A stretch of 64,000 bases of DNA, taken from Microthrixaceae bacterium. GTDB lineage: Bacteria; Actinomycetota; Acidimicrobiia; Acidimicrobiales; Microtrichaceae. Position numbers and translations under genes: made by a program. The notes below the pieces were generated by a model that saw only the letters and a program-made list of their open reading frames with translations, did no database searches and was not told the origin of the DNA. The stretch is taken from NCBI GenBank assembly GCA_020637215.1, contig JACJWI010000005.1, positions 124,001 through 188,000 of the forward strand, read 5' to 3'. Positions 41,822-50,622 of the stretch are shown here, one piece after another; the first letter of the stretch is position 1; the number at the start of each line of letters is the position of its first letter.

Positions 41822-44443
41822 TCAGCGGGGCGGGTCCTGCAGGAGAGACGCCAGTTCGGCCCGGGAGCCGATTCCGAGCTTGGCGTAGACCCGCGCCAGG
41901 TGTGACTCCACGGTCCGGCGCGACACGTAGAGGCGCTCGCCGATCTCACGAGCGGCCAGGCCGTCGGCGGCCAGGATCGCCACCTCGCGCTCGCGACGGG
42001 TCAGCGGAACCGGAGCAAGGTCGGCGACCAGCCCCGGGGTGGCCGCGGTCTCGCACGCGGCGCGCCACTCCGTCGCCCGCCGCGACCAGTGCGCCGCCAT
42101 GCGGGGGTCGCCCTCGCGACGGGCGGCGTCGGCTGCTCCGTAGGCGGCCTCGGCGGCCCACAACCAGGCGCCGAGGTCGACCATCGACTCGGCTGCGTCG
42201 CCCAGGTCCACGGCGCGACCCGACGCCATCGCCGAGATGTGATCCGCCAGGGCGGAGTTGAGAGCGCCCTGGACATTGGGCTCCGACCCGGCCCAGCGGT
42301 CGAGCGCCGTCGTCGCTCCGCCCAGACGGGCCAGGTCATGAAGGCAGGCGAGCTCGCCCTGGGCATCGCCGGTGCGTCGGGCGTCCTCCGATCCGGAGAT
42401 GAGCAGGTCGCGGGCCGACTCGGGGTCGCCGGCGCCCCAGGCCGTCCACGCCCGGGCCCGGGCCAGCGCGGCACTGAACATGGCTGCGGGCTGCAGGCCG
42501 TCGCGGTCGATCACGTCCAGCCAACCCTGTGCGCCCGGTCGGTCGCCCGAGGTGGCGCACACCAGGGCCAGCGCGATGTGGGCCCACTGGCGCATCCCGG
42601 CGTGCCCGGTCCGGGCGAAGGAGTCCTCGGCCAGACGCAGGGCCTGGCGGGCCGAGCGGATGCGACCGCGGGTGAAGTGGACCCAACCCTGCACGAGCGC
42701 CGCCAGACCGATGCCGCCGACCTCGCCCTCGGTCCGGCACAGCTGGAGGATCCTCGCCGCGTCGGAGTCGGCGTCCTCCAGGCGACCGGTCTCGGCCAGG
42801 GCGATGGTGCGGCCGACGCCCAGCACGCGCATCGAGATGAGGGCGATCTGCTCGCCCAGCTCCGCGTAGGCGGCCAGCGCCCGGTCGCAGATCGCCACGG
42901 CGTCCTCCACCCGGCCCTGGGTCCGGTAGGCGTGGGTCAGTGCCATCGCCGCCTGGATCAGGACGCGGTCCGGGTCGCGTTCGATCAGCGGTTCGGCGAT
43001 CTCGACGGCTTCCGCGGCTCGACCCTGGGAGGCCAGGAACACCGATCGGACCGCCTCAGCCTCGTCGCGCCACACCGACGGGGGGTGGGCGTCGGCGCGG
43101 TCCAGGGCCGCGGTGGCAGCATCGGCGTCGCCCTCCTTCCAGAACGCGTTGACCGCGGCGTTGAGCTCGACGCGGATCTGCTGGTCGTCGTCCACGGCCA
43201 ACTCCTGCCACCGAGGTCGGATGGCGGCGGCCGCCCCGGTGTCGCCGAGCTCGTAGTAGATGTCGGCGAGCAGGTCGCCGGTGTCGAAGTCGGGGTGGCT
43301 CCGCCACGCGGTCTCGGCCAGATCGCGTGCTAGCTCGAGGTCCTGGCTGAATCGTGCGGTCCGTGCCGCCTCGACGAGCAGGCCGGACTCGACGTCGACC
43401 TGCCCGACCACCGACCAGTGCGCCAGGCGGAGGTCGTCGCCGCGACGGGCGGACCCGTGGGCCTGCACTGCGGTGACCAGGTCCCGGTGGGCCTTCTGGA
43501 GCTGCAGGGGCGACGCCGCGGCGCGGAGCACCTCGCCGAAGAGGTGGTGCACGAGTCGGACCACGACGCGGTGGCCGTCGAGGGTGGTCGTGACGAGACC
43601 GACGGCGTCCATGCGGGCCAGGAGCTCGGGGCTGACCTGAGCGGGCAGCTCACCGGGGCCGAGCGGCTCGCCGACCGCGATCAGCAGCAGCGCCTCCGAG
43701 GTGACCGCGTCGAGGTCGCCGACGCGGTGGCGGACGAAGTCGACGAGGCGGGGGGCCGACACCGGGAGCTCGCGGACCCTGGCCAGGCCGTCGTCGATCT
43801 CGAGGTTCCCCGATTCGCGGGCGGCCATCAGCACCTCGCGGAGGAACAGGGCGTTGCCGCCGACCATGTCGCGGATCAGGCCGACGGAGCGGTCGTCGAG
43901 GGGGGACCCGACGATCGACTCGGCCAGGGCGGCGAGCTCGTCGGGGGTCAGCGGCGGCAGCTCGACCCGTTCGATCATCCCGTCCTGCCAGAGCCGGGCG
44001 ATCGGCTCGGGGGCGATGCTGCCCGAGGTCTGGGTAGCCGCCAGCCCGACGTCCCCGGTGGCGACGAGCTGGTTGACCAGCACGGCGGATGCGTCGTCCA
44101 GATGGTCGACGTCGTCGACGACGAGGATCGGACGGCGGCCGTCGGCGCGGGCCGCGATGGCGGCGCGGAGCACCGGGAGGACCGGGAGCCCGGTCGAGGT
44201 GGACCCGGTGGGCAGCAGGGGAGCCAGGCTGCCGAGCGGCAGCAGGGCCGATCCCGGGGTGGCCGTCACGACGACGGTCGCCATCCCTTGGGAGTGGAGC
44301 CGGTCGGTGACCTCGCTGAGAACCCGGCTCTTGCCGACGCCCTCCTCTCCGACGACGAGCACGCCGGTCCCGCCGCCGGCCAGCAGCGTGGTGAGGTGAT
44401 CGAGCTCGGTGGAGCGGCCGCTGACGGGCCACTGACTGTGCAT
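41822..44443 (-). CDS. LAL-family LuxR regulator (large ATP-binding)
   Basis: 873 residues. The N-terminal AAA module has Walker A GEEGVGKSR (about residues 32-40) and Walker B ILVVDDVDHLDDAS. A long TPR-like helical middle (about 300-780) includes repeated Ala-rich helices. The C-terminal LuxR helix-turn-helix is LTRREREVAILAADGLAAREIGERLYVSRRTV (given here in two adjoining halves: LTRREREVAILAADGLA and AREIGERLYVSRRTV). Such proteins are ATP-dependent signal-responsive transcription activators. A paralogue of almost equal length (about 875 residues before disruption) is at 54158. Confidence 0.9.
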   Translation of the reverse strand: MHSQWPVSGRSTELDHLTTLLAGGGTGVLVVGEEGVGKSRVLSEVTDRLHSQGMATVVVTATPGSALLPLGSLAPLLPTGSTSTGLPVLPVLRAAIAARADGRRPILVVDDVDHLDDASAVLVNQLVATGDVGLAATQTSGSIAPEPIARLWQDGMIERVELPPLTPDELAALAESIVGSPLDDRSVGLIRDMVGGNALFLREVLMAARESGNLEIDDGLARVRELPVSAPRLVDFVRHRVGDLDAVTSEALLLIAVGEPLGPGELPAQVSPELLARMDAVGLVTTTLDGHRVVVRLVHHLFGEVLRAAASPLQLQKAHRDLVTAVQAHGSARRGDDLRLAHWSVVGQVDVESGLLVEAARTARFSQDLELARDLAETAWRSHPDFDTGDLLADIYYELGDTGAAAAIRPRWQELAVDDDQQIRVELNAAVNAFWKEGDADAATAALDRADAHPPSVWRDEAEAVRSVFLASQGRAAEAVEIAEPLIERDPDRVLIQAAMALTHAYRTQGRVEDAVAICDRALAAYAELGEQIALISMRVLGVGRTIALAETGRLEDADSDAARILQLCRTEGEVGGIGLAALVQGWVHFTRGRIRSARQALRLAEDSFARTGHAGMRQWAHIALALVCATSGDRPGAQGWLDVIDRDGLQPAAMFSAALARARAWTAWGAGDPESARDLLISGSEDARRTGDAQGELACLHDLARLGGATTALDRWAGSEPNVQGALNSALADHISAMASGRAVDLGDAAESMVDLGAWLWAAEAAYGAADAARREGDPRMAAHWSRRATEWRAACETAATPGLVADLAPVPLTRREREVAILAADGLAAREIGERLYVSRRTVESHLARVYAKLGIGSRAELASLLQDPPR

Positions 44444-44554
44444 GGTCCTCCGCGTTGGGGTCGACCGAGGTGGGCGCCATCGTGCGTGCGGTCGTGACCT
44501 CGGTCAGTCGCTGAGTATTGCGTATGGGTCACCGATCCGCCCCGTACGGGAGGG

Positions 44555-44875
44555 GTGGACCATGGGGGGATCGCTTTCGAACCCTCACCCGACGAGGTCC
44601 TCCGGCGTGGAGATCCGACCCGGGCGGTCGTGGTGCACGCCCGCAGCTCCGGACTTCGCGACGACCAGGGCCGGGAGCTGTTCACGCTGGTGCTCAACGT
44701 GCGCGAGGGCGTCGGGTCGGTCCAGTTGACCGCCGTGGTCGCCCTCGACGAGACCGAGACCGACCTGGTGGCAGAGGGTGCTGACCTGCCGGTCGCAGTC
44801 CTGGCGAACCGGGGTCGGATCGTCGCGGTCGACCTGACGCGGGCCAGACAGGAGCGGGAGTCGGAGTCGGACTGA
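44555..44875 (+). CDS. Small protein of unknown function
   Basis: 106 residues from a GTG. It contains mixed beta-type segments (DPTRAVVVHARSSGLRD, ELFTLVLNVREGVGSVQL, LPVAVLANRGRIVAVDL) and a charged tail. There is no signal peptide, membrane helix or recognised domain. It is divergent from the LAL regulator, which may control it. The start is uncertain because GGGAGG is immediately adjacent to the GTG. Confidence 0.45.
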   Translation: MDHGGIAFEPSPDEVLRRGDPTRAVVVHARSSGLRDDQGRELFTLVLNVREGVGSVQLTAVVALDETETDLVAEGADLPVAVLANRGRIVAVDLTRARQERESESD

Positions 44876-44900
44876 GCCTCGAGCCCGGGATCTCGGGCAA

Positions 44901-44918
44901 CCGACGACCAGTCGTCGG
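44901..44918. terminator. Hairpin between convergent genes
   Basis: CCGACGA-CCAG-TCGTCGG forms a 7-bp stem with a 4-nt loop between the stops at 44875 (plus) and 44950 (minus). A probable bidirectional terminator. Confidence 0.5.
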
Positions 44919-44949
44919 TCGTTCCGGCCCGAGAACGGCCGTTGATCGC

Positions 44950-46236
44950 TCAGGGCCGCCACACCTCGGCCAGCCGGCGGGCCGCCGCGCGGAGCTGTTC
45001 CTCGGGTCGGGACGCGAACGCCAGCCGAGCGGTGGTGTTGTCGGCCTCGGTGTCGGACCCTGGGGGCCGGGTCCGGAACGCCGAACCGGGGACGAAGGCG
45101 ACGCCGACCTCGATCGCACGGTCCAGGAGGTCGTCGGTGTCCGTCCCGTCCCGGGTGGTCATCCACAGGAACATGCCGCCGTCGGGCGCGGTCACCTCGA
45201 CGGCGTCGCCGAGCCGGGTGGTCAGCTCGTCGGCCAGGGCCACTGCCCGGGAGCGGTACGCGGTGCGGATGCGTTCCAGGTGTCGCGGCTGGTGGCCGTC
45301 GTCGAGCATGTGGGCGACCATCAGCTGGTTCCATGTGGGGGTGTGCAGGTCGGCGGCCTGCTTGAGGCGGAGGACCGCGTCGATCACGTCGGTCGGTCCC
45401 GTCATCCAGCCGACCCTCAGCCCGGGGGCGAGCACCTTGGACGCGGATCCGACGTGCACGACCGGACTCCGGGGAGCGAACAGCGGACGGGTGGGCGGTC
45501 CCCACCGGAGGTCCCGGTAGGCGGCGTCCTCGATCACCAGGATCCCGTTCGCGTCGGCCAGCTCGCGGAGGCGGGCCCGGCGGCCCGGGCTCATCACGGC
45601 CCCGGTCGGGTTGTGGTGGTCGGCCACCACGTAGACGACCCGCGGTGCGTTCCCCGCCGCGATCAGGGCGTTGAGCGCGTCGACGTCGAGTCCACGGTCG
45701 TCGCCCGGGAGCCCGACGACCGTGGCGCCCGCGGCCCGGAAGGCCTGGACCGCGCCCAGGTAGGCCGGCTCCTGCAGCGCGACCTCGTCGCCGGGGGCGA
45801 TCACGGCGCGGGCCAGCAGGTCGAGGCCCTGCTGGGACCCCGTGGTGATCACGACCTCGTCGGCGTCGACCCCCAGTCGCTCGCCCACCGCTTCTCGCAG
45901 CGTCGCCAGACCGGCGGTCGGCCCGTACTGCAGCGCGACCGGGCCGTGGGCGCCGCTGAGTGACGCCGCATGGTCGGCAGCGGCACGGATCCGCTCCGGG
46001 TCGAGCAGGTCGAGGTCGGGCAGGCCGCCGGCGAGGGAGATGACGCCGGGTCGTTCGGTCAGTGCGAGCAGGTCCCGGATGACCGACGAGCCGATCCGGT
46101 CCGCCGCGGTTGGCCCGGTCGTCAGCCGGTCAGCCGACCCGGTGGTCGATCCGGTGGTCTGCCGTTCCGGGCTGAAGTTGGTGCCGCTTCGATCGACGGG
46201 CGGGGCGACTGCGGACAGGCCGTGGGGCGAGGTCAT
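44950..46236 (-). CDS. PLP-dependent class I/II aminotransferase
   Basis: 428 residues. Fold type I aminotransferase of the LysN/2-aminoadipate or MocR-like catalytic domain group: GVISLAGGLPDLDLLDP, YGPTAGLATLREAV, ITTGSQQGLDLLAR, HHNPTGAVMSP, and the PLP Lys in GSASKVLAPGLRVGWM (about residue 262). No GntR DNA-binding domain precedes it, so it is an enzyme rather than a MocR regulator. Divergent from the XRE regulator at 46338, which could control it. Confidence 0.85.
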   Translation of the reverse strand: MTSPHGLSAVAPPVDRSGTNFSPERQTTGSTTGSADRLTTGPTAADRIGSSVIRDLLALTERPGVISLAGGLPDLDLLDPERIRAAADHAASLSGAHGPVALQYGPTAGLATLREAVGERLGVDADEVVITTGSQQGLDLLARAVIAPGDEVALQEPAYLGAVQAFRAAGATVVGLPGDDRGLDVDALNALIAAGNAPRVVYVVADHHNPTGAVMSPGRRARLRELADANGILVIEDAAYRDLRWGPPTRPLFAPRSPVVHVGSASKVLAPGLRVGWMTGPTDVIDAVLRLKQAADLHTPTWNQLMVAHMLDDGHQPRHLERIRTAYRSRAVALADELTTRLGDAVEVTAPDGGMFLWMTTRDGTDTDDLLDRAIEVGVAFVPGSAFRTRPPGSDTEADNTTARLAFASRPEEQLRAAARRLAEVWRP

Positions 46237-46337
46237 CGGTCGATCGGACCACGACGGTCCGTCCGGGTGGGAGTGTGCGCTGATGCTGGTGTCGGCACCA
46301 CCTGCCTCGGCCCGTCCCGATCTGCTCCACTGGGGAG

Positions 46338-47336
46338 ATGTCCACCGGTTCCGACGCCGATCCCGACGGCGAACCGCGGGATGGGCGGGACGGCGGTCAG
46401 GACAGCGGTCAGGACAGCGGTCGGGACGGTGGTCAGGACAGCGGGCGGGACAGCGGTCAGGACAGCGAGCGGGATGGCGAGCGGGAGCGTGAGCTCGGCG
46501 ACTTCCTGCGCTCCCGCCGGGCAGCGATCGACCCGGCCGACGTCGGGCTCCCGAGCGGACCCCGTCGCCGCGCCCCCGGGTTGCGTCGCGAGGAGGTCGC
46601 CCTGCTCGCCGGAGTGTCGGTCACCTGGTACACGTGGCTGGAGCAGGGCCGGGCCGAACGGCCGTCGCGGGCGGTGCTCGACGCTGTGGCCCGGGCGTTG
46701 CGTCTGGACGACGCCGAGCACTCCCACCTGCTGACCCTGGCCCGGCGCGCCGCGGGCGACGGCGCCGTCGAGGCCTCGAGTCGGGCCCGTCGAGCGGGGG
46801 AGGGCGTCGAGGCGGTCGACCTCGCCGGTCACCCCCCGCCGGACGCTCTGGTGCGAACCCTCGACGCGCTCGATCCGGCGCCGAGCTACCTGCTCGGTCC
46901 CCGCTGGGAGTACCTGGCGTGGAACCGGGCACAGGGACTGCTCTACCCCAAGGCCGAGTCGCTGGCGGTCGAGGACCGGAACCTGCTGTTCATCGTGCTG
47001 TGCGAGCCGTCCGCCCGGGAGCTGGTGGTCGACCGTGAGGACGAGGCGCGGGCGATGGTCACCGAGTTCCGCGCCTCCACCGCGCTGCTCCGCGGTGACC
47101 CCGACCTGGAGGAGCTGATCGCCCGGTTGCGTCGGGAGTCGCCGGAGTTCGAACGTTGGTGGTCCGGTCTCGACGTGGCCGGGTTCCACAGCCGGTTGCG
47201 CCGCTACGACCACCCCCGAGCGGGTCGGCTGACCTTCGAGTACCAGGCGTTCGAGCCGGCGGAGTGGCCCGGCCTCCGGCTGGTGACCCAGCTGCCGGTC
47301 CCCGGCGACGACAGCACCGAGCGGCTGTCGAGCTGA
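46338..47336 (+). CDS. XRE-family regulator with MmyB-like ligand domain
   Basis: 332 residues. After a repetitive Asp/Gly/Gln N-terminus (residues 8-50), the helix-turn-helix is RRRAPGLRREEVALLAGVS followed by VTWYTWLEQGRAERPS. The C-terminal MmyB-like PAS-type domain (PSYLLGPRWEYLAWNRAQ, then FHSRLRRYDHPRAGRLTFEY) is typical of actinobacterial regulators of short-chain dehydrogenases and catabolic genes. ATG 46338 follows GGGGAG. Confidence 0.85.
   Translation: MSTGSDADPDGEPRDGRDGGQDSGQDSGRDGGQDSGRDSGQDSERDGERERELGDFLRSRRAAIDPADVGLPSGPRRRAPGLRREEVALLAGVSVTWYTWLEQGRAERPSRAVLDAVARALRLDDAEHSHLLTLARRAAGDGAVEASSRARRAGEGVEAVDLAGHPPPDALVRTLDALDPAPSYLLGPRWEYLAWNRAQGLLYPKAESLAVEDRNLLFIVLCEPSARELVVDREDEARAMVTEFRASTALLRGDPDLEELIARLRRESPEFERWWSGLDVAGFHSRLRRYDHPRAGRLTFEYQAFEPAEWPGLRLVTQLPVPGDDSTERLSS
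46384..46488. repeat. In-frame 12-bp tandem repeat in XRE regulator N-terminus
   Basis: About eight degenerate units of GGTCAGGACAGC encode the repetitive GQDS/GRDS tract. The repeat is expansion-prone and varies length in an acidic disordered leader without changing frame. Confidence 0.8.
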
Positions 47337-47362
47337 CCCCGACCCTTGCTCCCACCCCAACT

Positions 47363-47418
47363 CTCGCTTTGTCCCGCACAGACGTCGTGATCACAACGTC
47401 TGTGCGGGACAAAGCGAG
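47363..47418. repeat. Palindromic element family B, copy 2
   Basis: 28-bp arms with one mismatch (C versus T near the centre), inner sequence TTTGTCCCGCACAGACGT, and the same GTGATCAC centre as copy 1. It is followed by two further 20-bp arm-like units. It lies in the gap between the XRE regulator and the HtrA gene. Confidence 0.95.
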
Positions 47419-47460
47419 CTTGCGCGGGACAGACCGGGTTCGGGCGGGACAAAGCTGGTT
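47401..47460. repeat. Three 20-bp direct repeats derived from palindrome arm
   Basis: Units TGTGCGGGACAAAGCGAGCT, TGCGCGGGACAGACCGGGTT and CGGGCGGGACAAAGCTGGTT follow with an exact 20-bp period; the first is the right arm of family B copy 2. This looks like slippage or partial duplication of the element end. Confidence 0.8.
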
Positions 47461-47605
47461 CTGGTGGGTGGCCGATCGGCCCGGACCTTGCCATGCTGGG
47501 AGCCCGGGTCCGCTCCGGCGACGCACACGCGGCGCTGAGGCGGACCACAGTCCCTCAGGGTCCTCACAGGTCCCGCTTACCCTGCCCTCACGTTCCGGGA
47601 GTGAC

Positions 47606-49189
47606 ATGGCGGCCATGTCCCACGGCGACCCCACGTCCGAACCCACGCCCCCGGCCGGAGCACCGGCCGGGCCGCCCCGACCGCTCGGCCCCCCTCCCGC
47701 CGCGGTCACTGCTCCGACCGCGGTTGTCGGTCCGCTCGGGCCGCCCCCGGCGCCCACAGCGGGGTTGCCCCCGCTCGGGTCGTCGGCCCCCGGCGGTGCG
47801 CCTGCTGGTCCGCCTCAGGGTCCTCCCACCGGGCCACCGTCGGTTCCGACCCTCGGTCCGCCGACCGTGCCGCCGGCCGGTCCGCCGACCTTCCCGGGCG
47901 CGGCGACGGGTGGCTACCCGTTCGGTCCGCCCGCGGCCTTCCCCTCGGGCGGATGGACGCCGCCCCCGGCGCCCTCGGCTCCCGCATCGGGCCGCTCCGG
48001 CGGCGGGCGCGGAACCAAGGTCGCCATCGGCCTCCTGTTGATCCTCGCCCTGCTCGCCGGGGTCGCCGGCGGACTCGGGTTGTCGCAGCTCACGCAGTCG
48101 GGCTCCGACACCGCCGCACCGACACGTCCCGTCCCGGACCCCTCCGCGAACGGCAGCTCCCCGTTCGGTGGCGCCACGACCGAACCTGCGCCGTCGAACG
48201 GTTCGGACCCGTCGGGCAACTCGGGCTCGGCCGAGACCGCCGACGCCGACGCCGTGGCCGGCAAGGTCGTCCCGGGCGTGGTGAACATCAACACGCTCAC
48301 CGCCCAGGGCCAGGGTGCCGGGACCGGCATCACCCTGCGGGAGGACGGCCTGATCGTCACCAACAACCACGTCATCCGCGGCGCCACCCGCATCGTCGTC
48401 ACCGACGCCGACACGGGGCAGCGCTACGAGGCCAAGGTGGTCGGAACGGCCAAGACCAAGGACCTGGCCGTGATCCAGCTTCAGGAGGCCAAGGGCCTGG
48501 ACGTGGTCAGGATCGGTGACTCCGACACGGTGCGCGTCGGCGACGCCGTGGTCGCGCTCGGCAACGCCGGCGGCCAGGGCGGCACGCCGTCGGTCGTGAC
48601 CGGCAACGTCAAGGCGCTCGGTCGCAGCATCACCGCCAGCGACGAGTCGGGCAGCCGGGCCCAGCGCCTGAGCAACCTCATCCAGATCGACGCCGACATC
48701 GTCCCCGGCGATTCCGGCGGCCCGCTCGCCAACGCTGACGGCGAGGTGATCGGCATCAACGCCGCCGCTGCGTCGACCAACGAGGTCTCGACCAATGACG
48801 AGGGCTACGCCATCCCGATCAACGACGCCATGGAGATCGTCGAGCAGATCAAGGCCGGCAAGGCCAGCGACATCGTCCGCATCGGTGCCCGGGGCGTCCT
48901 CGGCGTGCAGGTGACCAACGTGGCCGACGATCCGTTCGGGGCCGCGGCCGGGGCGCCCACCGGTGCGCTGGTCGGCGGTGTGGCCGAAGGCTCCGGAGCC
49001 GCCAAGGCGGGCGTGACGCAGGGTTCGACGATCACCTCGGTCGACGGCACCGAGATCACCTCGGCCGAGGCGCTGACCACAGCGCTCTCTGCGGCCAAGC
49101 CCGGCGACCGGGTCAAGCTGACCTGGACCGATCCGGCCGGAGCATCGCACACCGAGTCGGTGACCCTCACCGAGGGGCCGCCCGACTGA
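47606..49189 (+). CDS. HtrA/DegP-type membrane serine protease with PDZ domain
   Basis: 527 residues. A Pro/Gly-rich cytoplasmic N-terminus of about 130 residues precedes a membrane helix at about 139-160 (VAIGLLLILALLAGVAGGLG). The extracytoplasmic trypsin-like domain has His in VTNNHVIRG (about 253), Asp in KTKDLAVIQL (about 285) and Ser in IVPGDSGGPLAN (about 368). A single C-terminal PDZ domain spans about 430-527. It acts in envelope protein quality control. ATG 47606 is used; ATG 47615 is possible. Confidence 0.9.
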   Translation: MAAMSHGDPTSEPTPPAGAPAGPPRPLGPPPAAVTAPTAVVGPLGPPPAPTAGLPPLGSSAPGGAPAGPPQGPPTGPPSVPTLGPPTVPPAGPPTFPGAATGGYPFGPPAAFPSGGWTPPPAPSAPASGRSGGGRGTKVAIGLLLILALLAGVAGGLGLSQLTQSGSDTAAPTRPVPDPSANGSSPFGGATTEPAPSNGSDPSGNSGSAETADADAVAGKVVPGVVNINTLTAQGQGAGTGITLREDGLIVTNNHVIRGATRIVVTDADTGQRYEAKVVGTAKTKDLAVIQLQEAKGLDVVRIGDSDTVRVGDAVVALGNAGGQGGTPSVVTGNVKALGRSITASDESGSRAQRLSNLIQIDADIVPGDSGGPLANADGEVIGINAAAASTNEVSTNDEGYAIPINDAMEIVEQIKAGKASDIVRIGARGVLGVQVTNVADDPFGAAAGAPTGALVGGVAEGSGAAKAGVTQGSTITSVDGTEITSAEALTTALSAAKPGDRVKLTWTDPAGASHTESVTLTEGPPD

Positions 49190-49203
49190 CCTCGAGCGGT
49201 AGC

Positions 49204-50055
49204 GTGCCGAACGTGCACGTGAGCGAGATCTGGCGGTACCCGGTCAAGTCGATGATCGGTGAGCCCGTCGAGGCCGCCGAACTGGTCGACGACGGCATGG
49301 TCGGTGACCGGATGTGGGCGGCTCGGGACGAGGTCCGGGGCGGCATCCGGGGCGCCAAGAAGATCGGCGCCCTGATGAGGCTCGCCGCCGCGTACGACGA
49401 CGGTCCGGGCTCGGCGGTCACCATCACCCTGCCCGATGGGACCACGGTCCGCGCCGGCGAGGGGGGTGCCGACCAGGCGGTGAGCACGGCGCTCGAACAC
49501 CAGGTCACGCTGTGGCCGCGGATGCCGGCCACCGACCTCGACCACTACCGCCGAGGCGCGCCCGACACCGATGATCTGATGGAGGAGTTGCAGTCCATCT
49601 TCGGCCGGGAACCCGACGAGCCGCTCCCTGACCTGTCGGTCTTCCCGCCCGAGATCCTCGAGTACGAGTCGCCGCTCGGCACGTACTACGACGCCTTCCC
49701 GTTGATGATCATGTCCACCTCGGCCTTCCGGTCCATGGCCGAGGCCGTCCCCGACTCGGTGATCGACGTCCGTCGTTTCCGCCCCAGCCTGATCGTGGAC
49801 ACCGGTGACCGAGGGGGGCACCCCGAACTCGACTGGATCGGATCGCGAGTGTCGGTGGGTGAGGTGGAGCTGGAGATCGTGACCGGGTGTCCGCGCTGCG
49901 TCATGGTCACCCGCGAGATCGACGACGCCGTGCCGGGAGACCGGGCGATCCTGCGCCACATCGTGCGCGACCTCGACCAGATCGTCGGCGTGTACGCCCG
50001 GATCGTGCGGAACGGCACCATCCGCGTCTCGGATCCGGTCACGGTGGACCGCTAG
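49204..50055 (+). CDS. MOSC-domain protein
   Basis: 283 residues from a GTG. N-terminal beta-barrel VSEIWRYPVKSMIGE and GDRMWAARDE, then the MOSC core RRFRPSLIVDT with the conserved Cys in VTGCPRCVMVTREID. MOSC proteins bind molybdenum cofactor or sulfur carriers (mARC/YcbX type); YcbX-like molybdenum reductase activity is plausible. No ferredoxin domain is attached. It follows HtrA by 14 bp. Confidence 0.8.
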   Translation: MPNVHVSEIWRYPVKSMIGEPVEAAELVDDGMVGDRMWAARDEVRGGIRGAKKIGALMRLAAAYDDGPGSAVTITLPDGTTVRAGEGGADQAVSTALEHQVTLWPRMPATDLDHYRRGAPDTDDLMEELQSIFGREPDEPLPDLSVFPPEILEYESPLGTYYDAFPLMIMSTSAFRSMAEAVPDSVIDVRRFRPSLIVDTGDRGGHPELDWIGSRVSVGEVELEIVTGCPRCVMVTREIDDAVPGDRAILRHIVRDLDQIVGVYARIVRNGTIRVSDPVTVDR

Positions 50056-50065
50056 GGTCCCGCCC

Positions 50066-50317
50066 GTGCTGATCCTCGCCATCATCGCTTTCGGAATGCT
50101 CGTCGGCTGGCTGGCCCAGCTCGTCCTCGGCATGGGGACCCGACCCAACGCCCAGTCGCTGATCGCCGGGCTGGTCGGTTCGTTCGTCGGGGGCACGCTC
50201 GCCAGCCTGCTGTCGAACGAGGACTTCGAGATCCGGCCCAGCGGTCTGATCGGGTCCTTCGTGGGCGCTGTGATCGTTCTGCTGATCTGGCGCCTGGTCG
50301 ACTCCCGCAAGTCCTGA
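50066..50317 (+). CDS. GlsB/YeaQ/YmgE family membrane protein
   Basis: 83 residues from a GTG, with three hydrophobic helices and the family pattern LILAIIAFGMLVGWLAQLV, IAGLVGSFVGGTLASLL and GLIGSFVGAVIVLLIW. Known as transglycosylase-associated or stress-response membrane protein; molecular role unknown. It is 10 bp after the MOSC gene and probably cotranscribed. Confidence 0.85.
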   Translation: MLILAIIAFGMLVGWLAQLVLGMGTRPNAQSLIAGLVGSFVGGTLASLLSNEDFEIRPSGLIGSFVGAVIVLLIWRLVDSRKS

Positions 50318-50331
50318 GCACCCTCCCCCTT

Positions 50332-50385
50332 CCGCTTTGTCCCGCACAGACGCGGTGATCACCGCGCCTGTGCAGGACAAAGTGG
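50332..50385. repeat. Palindromic element family B, copy 3
   Basis: Imperfect inverted repeat, about 27-bp arms with three differences, centred on GGTGATCACC. Inner arms TTTGTCCCGCACAGACGCG and the complement of TTTGTCCTGCACAGGCGCG. It lies 14 bp after the stop of the YeaQ-type gene. Confidence 0.95.
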
Positions 50386-50569
50386 GCTCGACCGACGGGG
50401 CCGGCGCCTTCCTCTCGCCGACCCCGTCGATGTCCTCCCATCGACAGACCCACCCACGCCGACCGGCGTCGCCGCTCGGTCGTCGCGGACGTGATCCGTC
50501 CCCTCCTCACCGTCAGCATCGGTCGACGGCGGCCGCTCGACAATGGGGACGAGTCCCCGGCTTCCCGCC
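50386..50569. other. 184-bp spacer between two family B palindromes, no gene seen
   Basis: Together with the palindromes, the 305-bp gap 50318-50622 contains no convincing gene. The short ORFs through it read across the palindromes in every frame and look like by-products of the repeats. The spacer is GC-rich without clear promoters or further repeats. Confidence 0.5.
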
Positions 50570-50619
50570 GCTCTGTCCTGCACAGGCGCGGTGATCACCG
50601 CGTCTGTGCAGGACAAAGC
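50570..50619. repeat. Palindromic element family B, copy 4
   Basis: 25-bp arms with two differences, centred on GGTGATCACC, with inner sequence GTCCTGCACAGGCGCG. The CCTGCAC variant is shared with the right arm of copy 3. It ends 4 bp before the stop codon of the ion-channel gene. Confidence 0.95.
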
Positions 50620-50622
50620 AGG

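Noticed and set aside
44950..46236. MocR-type transcription factor
   Set aside because: There is no N-terminal GntR helix-turn-helix; the protein is the aminotransferase domain alone.
50386..50569. Short genes in the spacer between palindromes
   Set aside because: All candidate frames read through the palindromic arms on both strands and have no ribosome site or recognisable protein features.
16343..50619. Palindromes read as ordinary transcription terminators
   Set aside because: Cores are near-identical at unrelated genes, one copy lies between divergent start codons and one family member is inside a gene, and no T-tracts follow. A secondary terminator effect remains possible at the convergent sites.
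40373..50619. Family B copies as a dispersed CRISPR-like array
   Set aside because: Spacing is kilobases rather than regular, there are no unique spacers of constant length and no cas genes.
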